From an uncultured Bacilli bacterium (lineage in GTDB: Bacteria; Bacillota_I; Bacilli_A; RF39; UBA660), in contig CAJTUT010000001.1 in NCBI GenBank assembly GCA_910579455.1, positions 1-64,000 of the forward strand: 64,000 nucleotides of DNA, read 5' to 3'. The notes beneath the pieces were generated by a model. The model was not told the origin of the DNA. It saw only the letters and a program-made list of their open reading frames with translations, and did not search any database. The position numbers and the translations under genes were made by a program. Of this stretch, positions 40,547 to 48,538 are shown in pieces. The stretch's first letter is position 1, and the number at the start of each line of letters is the position of its first letter.

Positions 40547-41195
40547 AACTACCTCCTAATTAATCATATGCAAAAGATAATCGTAGTTTTCTTGAAAAAA
40601 TAATAATAACTACTATAATATAAGTAGTTATTTCAGGCTGTTGACAAAATGATATATTAACAGTCTTTTCTTTAGTACGTGTAAAAATACATAGATAGAG
40701 ATATAAATAAATATAACTCATTGAAATTTTTAACATAATAAATCTTAAATAATTGATATTTAAAGAGAAGTGATGAACATGATATTAAATTCCATTAAAA
40801 ATTTTACTTTCAAAAAAGATAACAACTCATATATAAGCAATCATACATTTATAACCTTATCTGGTTTTCAAATAAAGTCGCCCCTCCTCATGAATAGTCG
40901 GCTATAAATTGTTTAAAAGACGAGGTGATACAGAATATATTAATTCGCATATAAACAGGGATATTTTATTGAAAAACGGAATAAATTGTGTATACATTCG
41001 AACCCCTTTTGTTAAATGCAAAAAAACGATGATTTAACTTTATGAAATAAGGTGATTTATTTTTTGCAGTGAAATCTCATATCCTATTGCAATTACAATT
41101 TTAGCTTTTACAAAATTATATTAAATTTTCATAATACTTAGGAGTATTTAGAAAACTTATGTTATAATAACATATAAATTAAAAGGAGAAAGAAA
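40547..41195. other. 649-bp stretch with operator-like palindrome and gene debris
   Basis: No intact gene. Beside sodA, AATAACTAC (40605-40613) and GTAGTTATT (40624-40632) form a perfect 9-bp inverted repeat, a possible sodA operator. Between about 40773 and 41035 two short frames (one ending in ITLSGFQIKSPLLMNSRL, one reading RRGDTEYINSHINRDILLKN then GINCVYIRTPFVK) look like broken protein-coding remains. ATGTTAT-A-ATAACAT (41159-41173) overlaps the TATAAT of the next gene. Confidence 0.45.
41159..41173. promoter_or_regulatory. Palindrome over the promoter of the gene at 41196
   Basis: A perfect ATGTTAT-A-ATAACAT with the -10 box TATAAT (41163-41168) inside it. The half-sites equal those of the NAD-operon inverted repeat at 47386-47412, so the same repressor could bind; TGTTATAAT is also a common extended -10, so chance is possible. 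Confidence 0.35.
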
Positions 41196-41651
41196 ATGGA
41201 AATAGTAACAAAACATTATATGGAAGTATTTTTGCCTATATATCTTGATGGAAAAATTCCACTTGATTTACCAACCGAAACATCAATTAATCTTGTTTCT
41301 GAAAGAGACCCGTTATTATTTGATGATGATACTAACAGAAAAGTTATGTTAGGCTTCAGATTCTTTGACATTACAGAGGTTACCTTGGATGATGGGGAAG
41401 TATTATGTGGCAAAAGAAAAAATTATAGCCCAGTATTTTATTATGGAAAAAGATTAGGTTTAAGTGATGTGAATGAATTAGGTATGCTTTCGAAAGATTT
41501 TATGAAAGAAAAAGGAATAACTTCTGTAATGAAATGTGATTGTGGATGTTTTATAACAAATCCTGAAAAAGGCAATCCAACCATAGAAGAGTACAAAAAT
41601 CAATTGTTATCAAATAAAAACTCGGTTAAGCAGATGAAATTACGGAATTAA
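41196..41651 (+). CDS. Unknown protein
   Basis: 151 residues, ATG at 41196 after AAAAGGAGAAAGAAA. A beta-rich N-terminal domain (PIYLDGKIPLDLPTET, LLFDDDTNRKVMLGFRFFDI) and a C-terminal CDCGC cluster. No family recognised. Single gene under its own promoter. Confidence 0.6.
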   Translation: MEIVTKHYMEVFLPIYLDGKIPLDLPTETSINLVSERDPLLFDDDTNRKVMLGFRFFDITEVTLDDGEVLCGKRKNYSPVFYYGKRLGLSDVNELGMLSKDFMKEKGITSVMKCDCGCFITNPEKGNPTIEEYKNQLLSNKNSVKQMKLRN

Positions 41652-41869
41652 TACGGAAGTTGGAAAATTTCAAACGATATTTAAGGATCAAATAAATTGC
41701 CTAGGTTCTAAATGAGTCATATTAATTGAAAAGTAGCATATCAAAAATAGTAAAAGGTAAAGAAAAGAATACATGGATAAACCTATAAAAAAGAACTTCT
41801 GTCGAAAAAAGGAGTATAAAAATCAGTATAAAATAGTCATCTTATTTCACTATATAAATGAGATTAAGT

Positions 41870-41899
41870 TTGACATAATTACATGTTTCATGATATAAT
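41870..41899 (+). promoter_or_regulatory. Promoter of the ankyrin gene
   Basis: TTGACA (41870-41875), an 18-bp spacer and TATAAT (41894-41899). Confidence 0.75.
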
Positions 41900-41932
41900 A
41901 TGTAACTGTCACATGAATAAGAGGTGTTAGTG

Positions 41933-42628
41933 ATGTTTTATAATGAGAAAAAATCGATAAAGGTATGTGAGGAGGATCCATCCCTGATTTTTGCATTAAT
42001 TAAAGAGGGTCATTTTAATCTAGTTGATAAATTACTTTCAAGAAAAAAAGTAGATATTAATACTCAAGATCAAGCTGGGAATGATATAATTACAAGATTA
42101 TTAAAAGCCAAAGAATATCAATTAGTTTTAAAATATATGAAGAGAAAGGATTGGAATGTAAATCATCAAAATATGGATGGGAATACCTTTGCCCATTACT
42201 TAGTATCTATTCACTATGTCCAGATATTAGATATAATAAAAACATTAAAGAGAAATAAAAGATTTATCCCTAATATTAAAAATAAAAAGGGAGAAACAAT
42301 TCTCGATAAATCGATTAATGAGAGCTACATATATACAACAATAAAAGTGTTAGAAGATGATCGATTTAATATGATCGATATTTTCTGTTTTAAGAAGATT
42401 TATGAAACATATATAAAAAGTTCTTATTATGGTAAGTATTCCAAGATGAATAATCTAATGATCATTATTGATAACTTAGATAAGAAGCAAGGATTAGTAC
42501 CAACGATGAAGGAATTAGTTTATGAAGTTAAAAATAATATGGATACCATAAAAAAAGAAATTATGAAAAATAAATCCAAGTATTTAGAAGCTATTATTAA
42601 TGATATTTTAGTAGAAATAACTGCTTAA
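41933..42628 (+). CDS. Ankyrin-repeat protein
   Basis: 231 residues from the ATG at 41933 (GAGGTG 6 bp upstream). About four ankyrin-type repeats in the first 150 residues (ALIKEGHFNLVDKLLSRKKV, DINTQDQAGND, WNVNHQNMDGNTFAHYLVS, KNKKGETILDKSI). The C-terminus is helical. No signal peptide, so probably cytoplasmic and used for protein binding. Confidence 0.75.
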   Translation: MFYNEKKSIKVCEEDPSLIFALIKEGHFNLVDKLLSRKKVDINTQDQAGNDIITRLLKAKEYQLVLKYMKRKDWNVNHQNMDGNTFAHYLVSIHYVQILDIIKTLKRNKRFIPNIKNKKGETILDKSINESYIYTTIKVLEDDRFNMIDIFCFKKIYETYIKSSYYGKYSKMNNLMIIIDNLDKKQGLVPTMKELVYEVKNNMDTIKKEIMKNKSKYLEAIINDILVEITA

Positions 42629-42729
42629 ATATCATTTTTTATTCTATAAATTATAAATTGAATTTTGTTAATTACTGTATTATAATAAAGCAAGGATAAA
42701 AGTATAAACCGATGAAAGGAATGTAGAGA

Positions 42730-43086
42730 GTGATAACACAGGGTGTGGAAAAAAAGATAAATGATTTAATAGATTATATAATAAATTCTTATGAGTATAA
42801 AAGATGTTTAGAGATAAAAAAACAGATGACTCAATGTAATGAGCTAAATCAATTAATAAAAGATATCAAAAAATTACAACAGGATTACATTAAAACAAAT
42901 GGAAATTCAATAAAGCAAGAACTGAATAAAAAACAGAAAAGACTAGAACAAATACCAATTTATTGTGAGTATAATAGATATTTGGAAAGGATAAATGAAA
43001 AGCTAGATTTTATAAAAGAAAGCTTTAATGATTACTTTGATCAAAAACTAAATCAAGATATTACTGAAAGAAAACAAGAAAGTTAG
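42730..43086 (+). CDS. YlbF/YmcA-like protein
   Basis: 118 residues, GTG start at 42730. All-helical with the family's pattern (VEKKINDLIDYIINSYEYKR, then NELNQLIKDIKKLQQDY and YCEYNRYLERINEKLDFI). In B. subtilis YlbF, YmcA and YaaT act with RNase Y on mRNA processing and influence competence and sporulation. Family membership is fairly sure from the pattern; the partner proteins are not in this window. Next gene is the coat protein CotE. Confidence 0.7.
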   Translation: MITQGVEKKINDLIDYIINSYEYKRCLEIKKQMTQCNELNQLIKDIKKLQQDYIKTNGNSIKQELNKKQKRLEQIPIYCEYNRYLERINEKLDFIKESFNDYFDQKLNQDITERKQES

Positions 43087-43133
43087 TGTTTTTTTTATCC
43101 TCATTTGCATAAATTAGAATGAGGAGGAGTAAT

Positions 43134-43673
43134 ATGTCTAATTATAAAGAAATTGTTACTAAAGCTGTTATTGGTAAGGGGAAAAAAAACTTTACTACTA
43201 CCACTGAAAAATTAGTAGATAAAAAACCTTCTACTATCTTAGGGTGTTGGGTAATCAATCATACTTTTAAGGGGGAAAGGCAAAACAATTCTATTGTTAT
43301 AAACGGAAGTTATGATGTCAATATTTGGTACTCTTATGATAATGATACCAAGACAGAGGTATTAAAAGATACAAATACATATCAAGAAATAGTTAATGTT
43401 AGAAGGAGAGAAGATTCTGATACAGATGGAGAAGAAATCATTGTTAGAAGTTTAAAACAGCCGAGTTGTGTAAAGGTGGATATTGATCAAAATAAAATTA
43501 TTTATACCATTGAAAAGGAATTAGGAATTGAATTAGTAGGAGACTTAAAGGTCAAAATAGCAATTAATGAGGAAGAAGATCCATGGGATGAAATTGTAGA
43601 AGATTCAGAAAAAATGGAAGATGCAATTAATGAAGAAGTACAAGAGGAGTTTATCAATGAAGAGCCAATATAG
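43134..43673 (+). CDS. cotE: Outer spore coat protein CotE
   Basis: 179 residues from the ATG at 43134, directly after a GAGGAGGAG site (an ATG at 43119 would place that site inside the gene). Clear CotE features: YKEIVTKAVIGKGKK, KPSTILGCWVINH, GSYDVNIWYSYDNDTKTEVL and KQPSC, then an acidic tail. CotE is the scaffold for the outer spore coat in Bacillus. Its presence suggests that the organism or its recent ancestors make spores. Confidence 0.85.
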   Translation: MSNYKEIVTKAVIGKGKKNFTTTTEKLVDKKPSTILGCWVINHTFKGERQNNSIVINGSYDVNIWYSYDNDTKTEVLKDTNTYQEIVNVRRREDSDTDGEEIIVRSLKQPSCVKVDIDQNKIIYTIEKELGIELVGDLKVKIAINEEEDPWDEIVEDSEKMEDAINEEVQEEFINEEPI

Positions 43674-43778
43674 AAGTGAGGTCTAGTAAGGCTTCTTTTT
43701 TATTAATAAGAGAAATAAAGAGGGAATAAATATAATGCTTCCCTATTATACTGATAATATACTGTTATCAAAAAAAGG

Positions 43779-43807
43779 TTGACAGAGACCGCTTTGTACT
43801 ATATAAT
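43779..43807 (+). promoter_or_regulatory. Promoter of rpsP
   Basis: TTGACA (43779-43784), a 17-bp spacer and TATAAT (43802-43807); consensus quality, fitting a ribosomal protein gene. Confidence 0.85.
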
Positions 43808-43835
43808 AAAAATGCGAAGAAAGGAAGGTGCAAAA

Positions 43836-44111
43836 ATGGCAGTTAAATTAAGATTGATGAGAATGGGAGCAAAAAAAAGACCTACATATAGAATTGTTGC
43901 AACAGATTCTAGGAGACCAAGAGATGGTAAATATTTGGAATTAGTTGGAACTTACAGTCCAGTAGGGGAAAAAGTAGTAAAAATTAACGAAGTAATAGCT
44001 CTAAAGTGGTTAGCCAATGGGGCTATACCAACAGATACTGTTAGAAATTTATTCAGTGAAGCTGGAATTATGAAAAAATATGCAGATTCTAAGGCTAAGA
44101 AAGGTGCCTAG
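43836..44111 (+). CDS. rpsP: 30S ribosomal protein S16
   Basis: 91 residues from the ATG at 43836 (AAGGAAGGTG upstream). MAVKLRLMRMGAKKRPTYRI and the SRRPRDGKYLELVGTYSP signature are unmistakable. Component of the small subunit. A KH-domain gene follows 2 bp later, as in many Firmicutes; rimM, trmD and rplS do not follow here. Confidence 0.97.
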   Translation: MAVKLRLMRMGAKKRPTYRIVATDSRRPRDGKYLELVGTYSPVGEKVVKINEVIALKWLANGAIPTDTVRNLFSEAGIMKKYADSKAKKGA

Positions 44112-44113
44112 TT

Positions 44114-44362
44114 ATGGATTTAGTTACTTTAACCGAAAAGATTATCAAATCACTTGTTGAAAATGAAGAGGCAGTCAGTGTAAAAGAGTTTCCAACAGAA
44201 GAAGAAAACGTTATGCTCATTCAGGTAATTGTGGCAGAAGATGATATGGGCAGAGTAATAGGAAAGGCAGGTAAAACTGCCAATGCTATTAGAACACTCA
44301 TTCAAGCTAGTAGTGCTTTGAAAGATAATAAATATGTAAAAATTGATATTGACAAGTTTTAA
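44114..44362 (+). CDS. khpA: KH-domain RNA-binding protein KhpA
   Basis: 82 residues with a single KH domain; the GRVIGKAGKTANAI loop gives the GxxG RNA-binding motif. KhpA works with KhpB in cell division and RNA control in Firmicutes. Paired with rpsP as usual. Confidence 0.92.
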   Translation: MDLVTLTEKIIKSLVENEEAVSVKEFPTEEENVMLIQVIVAEDDMGRVIGKAGKTANAIRTLIQASSALKDNKYVKIDIDKF

Positions 44363-44386
44363 AAGACGATTTGTATTGTCTTTTTA
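44361..44386 (+). terminator. Terminator after khpA
   Basis: AAAAGAC (44361-44367) pairs with GTCTTTT (44378-44384), then T residues. Confidence 0.65.
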
Positions 44387-44403
44387 TTTTATGTGGATTT
44401 TTC

Positions 44404-44432
44404 TTGTTTAAATATTAATTTCGTATTATACT
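44404..44432 (+). promoter_or_regulatory. Promoter of cdsA
   Basis: TTGTTT (44404-44409), a 17-bp spacer and TATACT (44427-44432). Confidence 0.5.
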
Positions 44433-44460
44433 AAATATAAAGTATGATTTGGAGGGTAAA

Positions 44461-45261
44461 ATGAAAAAAAGAATTATCAGTGCAATAATAATAGCAACGG
44501 TTTTTATTCCAATTTTATTAGTTGGAGGAAAAATTTTTGCCGTTGTTATGTCATTACTAGCCGTTATGGGCCTTCATGAGTTAATAAAAGTTAGAGAGAC
44601 GAAAAAAAATTTTCCGTTTATGATGAAAGTTTTTGCTTATATTTTAGTACTTTTTTTCGCACTCAATGATTTTTCATCAATAGAATTTCATAGTACCATA
44701 GACTACAGGGTAATGAGTTTTATTATATTTATATTTTTAATACCGATGGTATTTATCAATAATAGTAAAAGATATAATTTAAATGATGCATTATTTCTAA
44801 TTGGGTCTACACTCTTTATTGGTTCTAGTTTTAACTTGATTATTATTACCCGTAATTATGACATATTATATATTGTATATCTATTATTAATTACTATACT
44901 AACAGATACCTTTGCGTTATTTACTGGAAAATTAATTGGAAGACATAAATTGGCAAAAGATATTTCGCCAAATAAAACAGTAGAGGGACTATTAGGTGGT
45001 CTATTTATGGGAATTACTATTTCGGTTTTGTTCTACCATACGGCTATTAATTCTCAGTTATCATTGATAGTATTAGTATTAATTACAGCAGTTTTAGCTA
45101 TATTTGGTCAAGTTGGAGATTTAGTTTTCTCTTCTATAAAAAGATATTATAAGGAAAAGGATTTTTCTAACCTAATACCTGGACATGGTGGAATTCTAGA
45201 TCGACTAGATAGTATTATTTTTGTAGTTTTGGCATCCATTTTATTTTTAGGTATACTATAA
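44461..45261 (+). CDS. cdsA: Phosphatidate cytidylyltransferase
   Basis: 266 residues from the ATG at 44461 (GGAGGGTAAA). About eight membrane helices and the CdsA signature near the end: PNKTVEGLLGG, GDLVFSSIKRYYKEKDFSNL, then IPGHGGILDRLDS. Makes CDP-diacylglycerol from phosphatidic acid and CTP, the branch point of membrane lipid synthesis. rseP follows by 12 bp, the common Firmicutes order. Confidence 0.93.
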   Translation: MKKRIISAIIIATVFIPILLVGGKIFAVVMSLLAVMGLHELIKVRETKKNFPFMMKVFAYILVLFFALNDFSSIEFHSTIDYRVMSFIIFIFLIPMVFINNSKRYNLNDALFLIGSTLFIGSSFNLIIITRNYDILYIVYLLLITILTDTFALFTGKLIGRHKLAKDISPNKTVEGLLGGLFMGITISVLFYHTAINSQLSLIVLVLITAVLAIFGQVGDLVFSSIKRYYKEKDFSNLIPGHGGILDRLDSIIFVVLASILFLGIL

Positions 45262-45273
45262 TAGGAGGTTATT

Positions 45274-46311
45274 ATGACAATTATCATATTTATATTAGTA
45301 TTAGGAGCAATTATTTTCGTTCATGAACTTGGTCATTTTCTTTTTGCAAAGTTAATGGGTGTTTATGTCTATGAGTTTTCATTAGGAATGGGACCTAGAC
45401 TTCTTCATAAAAAGGGAAAAGAGACTGAGTACTGTCTGAGATTAATCCCAATAGGTGGTTTTTGTTCTATGGCAGGAGAAGAGGTAGATGAAGAGAAGAT
45501 AAAAGTTCCTAAAAAAAGAAGACTTCAAGCGAAAAAACCTTGGCAAAGATTTTTAATTATGTTTTTTGGGCCAGGTTTTAACTTTATTTTTGCAATTTTT
45601 ACATTGTTTTTTGTTGCGTTAATCTGGGGAAGTCCAAACTATGAGCCTGTTGTATCAAATGTGACAAAAAACTATCCAGCGTATCAAGTGGGGATAGAAA
45701 AAAACGATATCATAAAAAAAATTAATAATCATAAAATATCGACACTAGATGATGTATCTTTATATCTGACAATAGCAAATCCTAAAAAAGAGACTACTAT
45801 AAGAGTCAAAAAGGAAAATGGTATAACTAAAACTTATCATATAAAACCAAAGAAGATAACAGAAAAGGGAACAACGAGTTATAAATATGGAATTGGTTTA
45901 AACAGTGAGAAAAAATATGGATTTTTAAATTCTATAAAATATACTTATATTAAAACGGGATCTTTATTTAAGCAAATGTGGATAACAATTCAATGCCTGT
46001 TTACTGGAGGCATTAAAATACAACAATTATCAGGACCTGTTGGAATTTATTCTATTGTTGGAGAGCAAAGTAAGGCAGGAATTGCAAGCATTTTATACTT
46101 AATGGCATTTTTAAGTATAAATGTAGGTTTTATTAACCTATTACCATTACCTGCCTTTGATGGAGGACATATTTTATTTATTATTATTGAAAAAATAAAA
46201 GGATCTCCAGTATCCCAAAAAACAGAAAATATGATTCATACGATTGGTTTATTCCTGCTTATGGCATTAATGGTATATATTACATTTAATGATATCCTAA
46301 AATTGTTTTAA
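45274..46311 (+). CDS. rseP: Site-2 intramembrane zinc protease RseP
   Basis: 345 residues. HELGH with His17, Glu18 and His21 at the first membrane helix; a PDZ domain at about 120-200; a third ligand Asp in NLLPLPAFDGGH near residue 293. About four membrane helices. Cleaves anti-sigma factors and leftover signal peptides in the membrane. GGAGGTTATT precedes the ATG. Confidence 0.93.
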   Translation: MTIIIFILVLGAIIFVHELGHFLFAKLMGVYVYEFSLGMGPRLLHKKGKETEYCLRLIPIGGFCSMAGEEVDEEKIKVPKKRRLQAKKPWQRFLIMFFGPGFNFIFAIFTLFFVALIWGSPNYEPVVSNVTKNYPAYQVGIEKNDIIKKINNHKISTLDDVSLYLTIANPKKETTIRVKKENGITKTYHIKPKKITEKGTTSYKYGIGLNSEKKYGFLNSIKYTYIKTGSLFKQMWITIQCLFTGGIKIQQLSGPVGIYSIVGEQSKAGIASILYLMAFLSINVGFINLLPLPAFDGGHILFIIIEKIKGSPVSQKTENMIHTIGLFLLMALMVYITFNDILKLF

Positions 46312-46345
46312 GAATAAAAAGTGATAGTAAAAGGGAGATTAATCA

Positions 46346-47251
46346 ATGAAGAAATATAAATGCTTATTACTACTGTTTATAATGATGATAGGGGTAATTT
46401 CTGTTAATGCTGCACCATGCAAAGTAGTAAAGGGAAGTGGAGAGAAGATAGGAGATGAAATATCTTGTGGTACTGAAAATTTTTATGTAATTAAGGTAAA
46501 CCAAGAGAAAATGGTTCTACTTGCAAAATACAATTTAAAAGTTGGAAAAAATTGGTTTACTAATTCTACAGGAGTACTGCAAAATGTTTCAGTAACTGGT
46601 TCTGATGTGGGAATTCAAAGTGATGATTGTACAACAGCTGGAAGTCTTGATGGAGTATCTTATATAGCAACTTGTAGTGAATATGCAACAGATGAAGTGA
46701 AAGCACAATATTTTAATAATTATTACAACTATTTAAAAAATACAGTAAAAATAATGGGGAATTTGACTGTCTTACAACCAGATATGGCCCTGCTTGAACA
46801 GGCTGGATGTAAATATACTATATATCAGGAAGTAAGTAATATCCCTACAGAAGATGTAAATTGTCAAAATTCAGGGAATCCCTTTTTATATTCAACAAGT
46901 TATTTATTATCAAAAAAAGTATCAATATTTTCTGATGGAAAAGTCGTTTTGACTGAATATCCAACACTTGAACAGTCGGGAAAAAGTGGTATAAGAACGC
47001 TACCTTATGGAGCAGGTTACCGTCCAGTGGTAATTATGAAAAAGGATAATACTTTTGAAGCAAAAGAAATATCAAATGAAGGAGATTATAAAGACAGTAA
47101 AAAAAGTGATCAGATAGTGGATGTAAAAGATACGTTTAAGGCGTCCTATATAGGGTATTGCTTAGGAACAATCATTTTGATATTAGGAATTATGGTTCTA
47201 TACCAAGAACATAGAAAAGGTAAAATAGAGATAAAAATAAGAGATCAGTAG
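46346..47251 (+). CDS. Secreted, membrane-anchored Cys-containing protein
   Basis: 301 residues: signal peptide (1-22), an extracellular part with paired cysteines (PCKVV, ISCGTEN, DDCTTAG, ATCSEY, GCKYT, VNCQN), then a C-terminal membrane helix (about 268-288) and basic tail. No family recognised. It lies after rseP and before the NAD cluster, ended by a terminator. Confidence 0.7.
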   Translation: MKKYKCLLLLFIMMIGVISVNAAPCKVVKGSGEKIGDEISCGTENFYVIKVNQEKMVLLAKYNLKVGKNWFTNSTGVLQNVSVTGSDVGIQSDDCTTAGSLDGVSYIATCSEYATDEVKAQYFNNYYNYLKNTVKIMGNLTVLQPDMALLEQAGCKYTIYQEVSNIPTEDVNCQNSGNPFLYSTSYLLSKKVSIFSDGKVVLTEYPTLEQSGKSGIRTLPYGAGYRPVVIMKKDNTFEAKEISNEGDYKDSKKSDQIVDVKDTFKASYIGYCLGTIILILGIMVLYQEHRKGKIEIKIRDQ

Positions 47252-47268
47252 ATCATTGATATAAAAGA

Positions 47269-47295
47269 AAAATAGGGGAATCTATTTTTTTTTTT
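47269..47295 (+). terminator. Terminator before the NAD cluster
   Basis: AAAATAG (47269-47275) pairs with CTATTTT (47282-47288), followed by a long T tract. Confidence 0.75.
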
Positions 47296-47316
47296 GAAAA
47301 AATTTTAAAGAAAGTG

Positions 47317-47345
47317 TTGACATTTTATGCTGTTATTAATATAAT
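47317..47345 (+). promoter_or_regulatory. Promoter of the NAD cluster
   Basis: TTGACA (47317-47322), 17 bp, TATAAT (47340-47345). TGTTAT occurs at 47331 and again at 47345, which may be part of a repressor site. Confidence 0.8.
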
Positions 47346-47385
47346 GTTATAAACAAGACGAGAAAAACTTGTAAAATTTTAAATA

Positions 47386-47412
47386 ATGTTATTAATACTT
47401 TAATAATAACAT
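47386..47412. promoter_or_regulatory. Probable operator of the NAD cluster
   Basis: A perfect inverted repeat ATGTTATTA-N9-TAATAACAT about 35 bp downstream of the expected transcription start and just before the ribosome site. NrtR, encoded later in this cluster, is the natural candidate to bind it. Confidence 0.6.
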
Positions 47413-47425
47413 CAGGGAGGTTTAT

Positions 47426-47824
47426 ATGGAAGCTAAATTCACTAAAGAAAATACTATAAAAATATTGGAGTCCTATTATAAGGAAGTAGAGGGGAGTGAT
47501 GCAAAAATAGATATTACTACAAGTATAGGATGTCAAGGATTCTATGAGATAGAATGTGCTAATGTTCATATTAATTTAACTAATAGTATCAATATTGGTA
47601 GCCAAAAGATTAAGTCTGAAAGAAAACTTTCTAACGATGAGGTTAGAGAAGTATTTAGTATAGTTCTTAGAAATGAGGGCTATGAAGTTTCAAATATAAG
47701 TTATGATGCTGGAATTACATCAGGTGCTTATATTTGGGATCAAGGAAGTAGTTATGCATACTTTAGTGGAATCACTGTAAGTATGGAAAGATTAGAAAAA
47801 CAAAAAATTAAAGGAGGAATATAA
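47426..47824 (+). CDS. Unknown protein, first gene of the NAD cluster
   Basis: 132 residues, ATG after CAGGGAGGTTTAT. Mixed alpha/beta, about 5 charged helices then SNISYDAGITSGAYIWDQGS and a YAYFSGITV strand. Followed by the nicotinamidase-like gene after 1 bp, so probably linked to NAD metabolism, but no family is recognised. Confidence 0.6.
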   Translation: MEAKFTKENTIKILESYYKEVEGSDAKIDITTSIGCQGFYEIECANVHINLTNSINIGSQKIKSERKLSNDEVREVFSIVLRNEGYEVSNISYDAGITSGAYIWDQGSSYAYFSGITVSMERLEKQKIKGGI

Positions 47825-47825
47825 A

Positions 47826-48419
47826 ATGAAAATTAAAAATTTAGAAATGTATGAAGGTATGTTAATCATAGTCGATATGCTTAATGGCTTTGTAAAGAAA
47901 GGAGATTTGGCAGATCCAAAAATAGGTGAGATTGTACCAAGACAGATTGAGTTAATTAAAGAAGCGAAGGAAAAGGGTAATTTAATTGTTTTTATTAAGG
48001 ATACTCATGAAGAAAATTCAGTAGAACATAAAAGATTTAATGGAGCTCTACACTGTGTTAGAGGAACTGGGGAGGAATTAGTAATTGATGAGTTAAAAGA
48101 ATTTGAAAATGATCCTGATACAGTGAGTATTGAAAAAAATTCTACAAGCTTTATGGAATCACCAGATTTTAGAGGATTAATTAAAAATGCCACTAATATA
48201 AGCGAAGTCGATGTAGTAGGATGCTGTACAGATATTTGTGATATGAATGGAACAATGGGTCTTGCTAATTACTTTGATCAGTGGAATCGTGATGTAGAAA
48301 TTAGAGTTCATACTGATGCTATCGCAACTTTTGCAGAAAGCTCAAGACAAGATTATGTAGATGCAGCAAAATTATTAATGGAACAACAAGGGATACAACT
48401 AGTAAAGAAAATGAAATAA
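47826..48419 (+). CDS. pncA: Nicotinamidase-like cysteine hydrolase
   Basis: 197 residues of the isochorismatase-like fold with the triad Asp17 (VDMLNGF), Lys104 (SIEKNSTSF) and Cys138 (CCTDIC). Asp and His residues in DTHEENSVEH could bind the metal. Converts nicotinamide to nicotinic acid, which pncB directly downstream uses. The general isochorismatase family is sure; nicotinamide as substrate is inferred from the neighbours. Confidence 0.8.
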   Translation: MKIKNLEMYEGMLIIVDMLNGFVKKGDLADPKIGEIVPRQIELIKEAKEKGNLIVFIKDTHEENSVEHKRFNGALHCVRGTGEELVIDELKEFENDPDTVSIEKNSTSFMESPDFRGLIKNATNISEVDVVGCCTDICDMNGTMGLANYFDQWNRDVEIRVHTDAIATFAESSRQDYVDAAKLLMEQQGIQLVKKMK

Positions 48420-48500
48420 AATGAAGTCATATTTTTTTAGAAATGTGATATTAATAAAACGATAATAAGAATATGAGTGTATTCTATAATTTTAGAAAAA

Positions 48501-48511
48501 TGTTATTAACA
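48501..48511. promoter_or_regulatory. Possible second NAD-regulon half-site
   Basis: TGTTATTAACA in the leader of pncB repeats the core of the 47386-47412 operator. Weak alone. Confidence 0.3.
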
Positions 48512-48538
48512 AAACGTTTAAAAGAAAAAGGAGAGATA

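Noticed and set aside
40990..41010. TTCGAACCCC resembling a tRNA T-loop
   Set aside because: No acceptor, D or anticodon stems can be folded around it; no tRNA was found in the window.
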